Below are positions 63,659 through 64,000 of a stretch of DNA of 64,000 bases, piece after piece; the stretch's first letter is position 1; each line of letters begins with the position of its first letter. This stretch comes from Pseudomonas xantholysinigenes (GTDB lineage: Bacteria; Pseudomonadota; Gammaproteobacteria; Pseudomonadales; Pseudomonadaceae): NCBI RefSeq assembly GCF_014268885.2, contig NZ_CP077095.1, positions 1,555,501 through 1,619,500 on the forward strand. The letters are read 5' to 3'. A program made the translations under genes and the position numbers. The notes beneath the pieces were generated by a model. It worked only from the letters and a program-made list of their open reading frames with translations, was not told the origin of the DNA and made no database searches.

Positions 63659-64000
63659 CTAATCCTTGAAATCGTCAGCTATAATTTCCTTGATACCCAA
63701 TACGTCGCGCCGCCGCACCCCCTCGCCCGAATACTCCACTTTCACGCCAGTGGTATTCCCCTGGGTATCGCGCAACTCAAATACCAAGGGCGCCTTGAAC
63801 TTTTCTACATACTTACTTTTTGCACCAGAGAAGCTCAGCGAGCTTACACGATAGTTAGAAATTACCAAGCCACTTGCAGGCAGCCAGTCTGTGACTACTT
63901 CGTCGCTCGCCAGCGTTGTGAACTGACTATGCAATTGAGGTAGATTTTCATCAAAACACATAGATGTCGGTTTTTTTCCGCCATAGGGAGTGAAGACAAA
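63659..64000 (-). CDS. C-terminal part of an unidentified protein (runs off window)
   Basis: At least 113 residues; the frame is open to the window edge with FVFTPYGGKKPTS before the internal Met at 63961, so the true start is outside. The visible part, MCFDENLPQLHSQFTTLASDEVVTDWLPASGLVISNYRVSSLSF and FKAPLVFELRDTQGNTTGVKVEYSGEGVRRRDVLGIKEIIADDFKD, is beta-rich and soluble. The gene lies upstream of and in the same direction as the RHS gene, 115 bp apart, and may be co-expressed with it. No family assigned. Confidence 0.65.
   Translation of the reverse strand, partial: FVFTPYGGKKPTSMCFDENLPQLHSQFTTLASDEVVTDWLPASGLVISNYRVSSLSFSGAKSKYVEKFKAPLVFELRDTQGNTTGVKVEYSGEGVRRRDVLGIKEIIADDFKD

Overview
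The window reads as a stretch of chromosome from a Pseudomonas of the P. putida / P. entomophila group. Evidence: high G+C, dense reading frames, Pseudomonas-type REP palindromes in most gaps between convergent genes, and a core gene order that I recall from P. putida-group genomes (folE, smr, prmB, aroC; earP-efp-ohr-ohrR; a class II DAHP synthase, deaD, tpm, htpX, an AlaA-type aminotransferase, msrB, gpx). An aprA-aprI-aprD-aprE-aprF locus sits inside this core, which fits the P. entomophila side of the group. The species call is inference.

Layout. 1-9.9 kb: folE (partial), Smr protein, isochorismatase-fold protein, prmB, membrane-anchored unknown, lipase-like hydrolase, aroC, MFS transporter overlapping an acireductone-dioxygenase-like cupin, DUF3509 protein, ankyrin protein. 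10-19.3 kb: ZIP transporter, LTA-synthase-like inner-membrane enzyme, RraB, cytochrome c, class I amidotransferase, CorA transporter, acyltransferase, crotonase. 19.5-29.4 kb: tRNA-Ser, TonB-dependent receptor, and the alkaline protease AprA with its inhibitor AprI and the type I secretion system AprDEF. 29.6-35 kb: two LysR genes, each divergent from a neighbour (MFS, SDR), separated by a complete IS110-family insertion sequence. 35-45.6 kb: Gre-like factor, EarP and its substrate EF-P, Ohr/OhrR peroxide defence, further LysR genes, TSUP permease, DUF1127 protein, YcaQ-like protein, class II DAHP synthase, spermidine-synthase-like protein. 46-57.6 kb: deaD with a structured leader, LigB-type dioxygenase, tpm, htpX, aminotransferase, msrB-gpx, hybrid histidine kinase, AAA ATPase-msrC. 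57.9-64 kb: a five-gene tRNA array (Glu-Gly-Glu-Gly-Gly), then a 1637-residue RHS protein and the end of another gene, on the opposite strand.

The strongest observation is at 31788-33012. The IS110 element can be bounded to the base by comparison with intact REP copies in the same window. Its non-coding end can be folded by eye into a bridge RNA with a target loop and a donor loop, and the loop sequences match the REP target and the element's own ends. It therefore looks like an RNA-guided recombinase programmed for REP elements. Other points of interest: a hairpin pairing with the deaD start codon; a full RsmA/RsmE-type site over the aprA ribosome binding site; two enzyme-fold proteins that have lost a key residue (the ARD-like cupin and the isochorismatase-like protein); a 47-bp dispersed repeat; a 31-residue putative membrane peptide; and an orphan RHS protein with a hydrophobic C-terminus beside the tRNA array.
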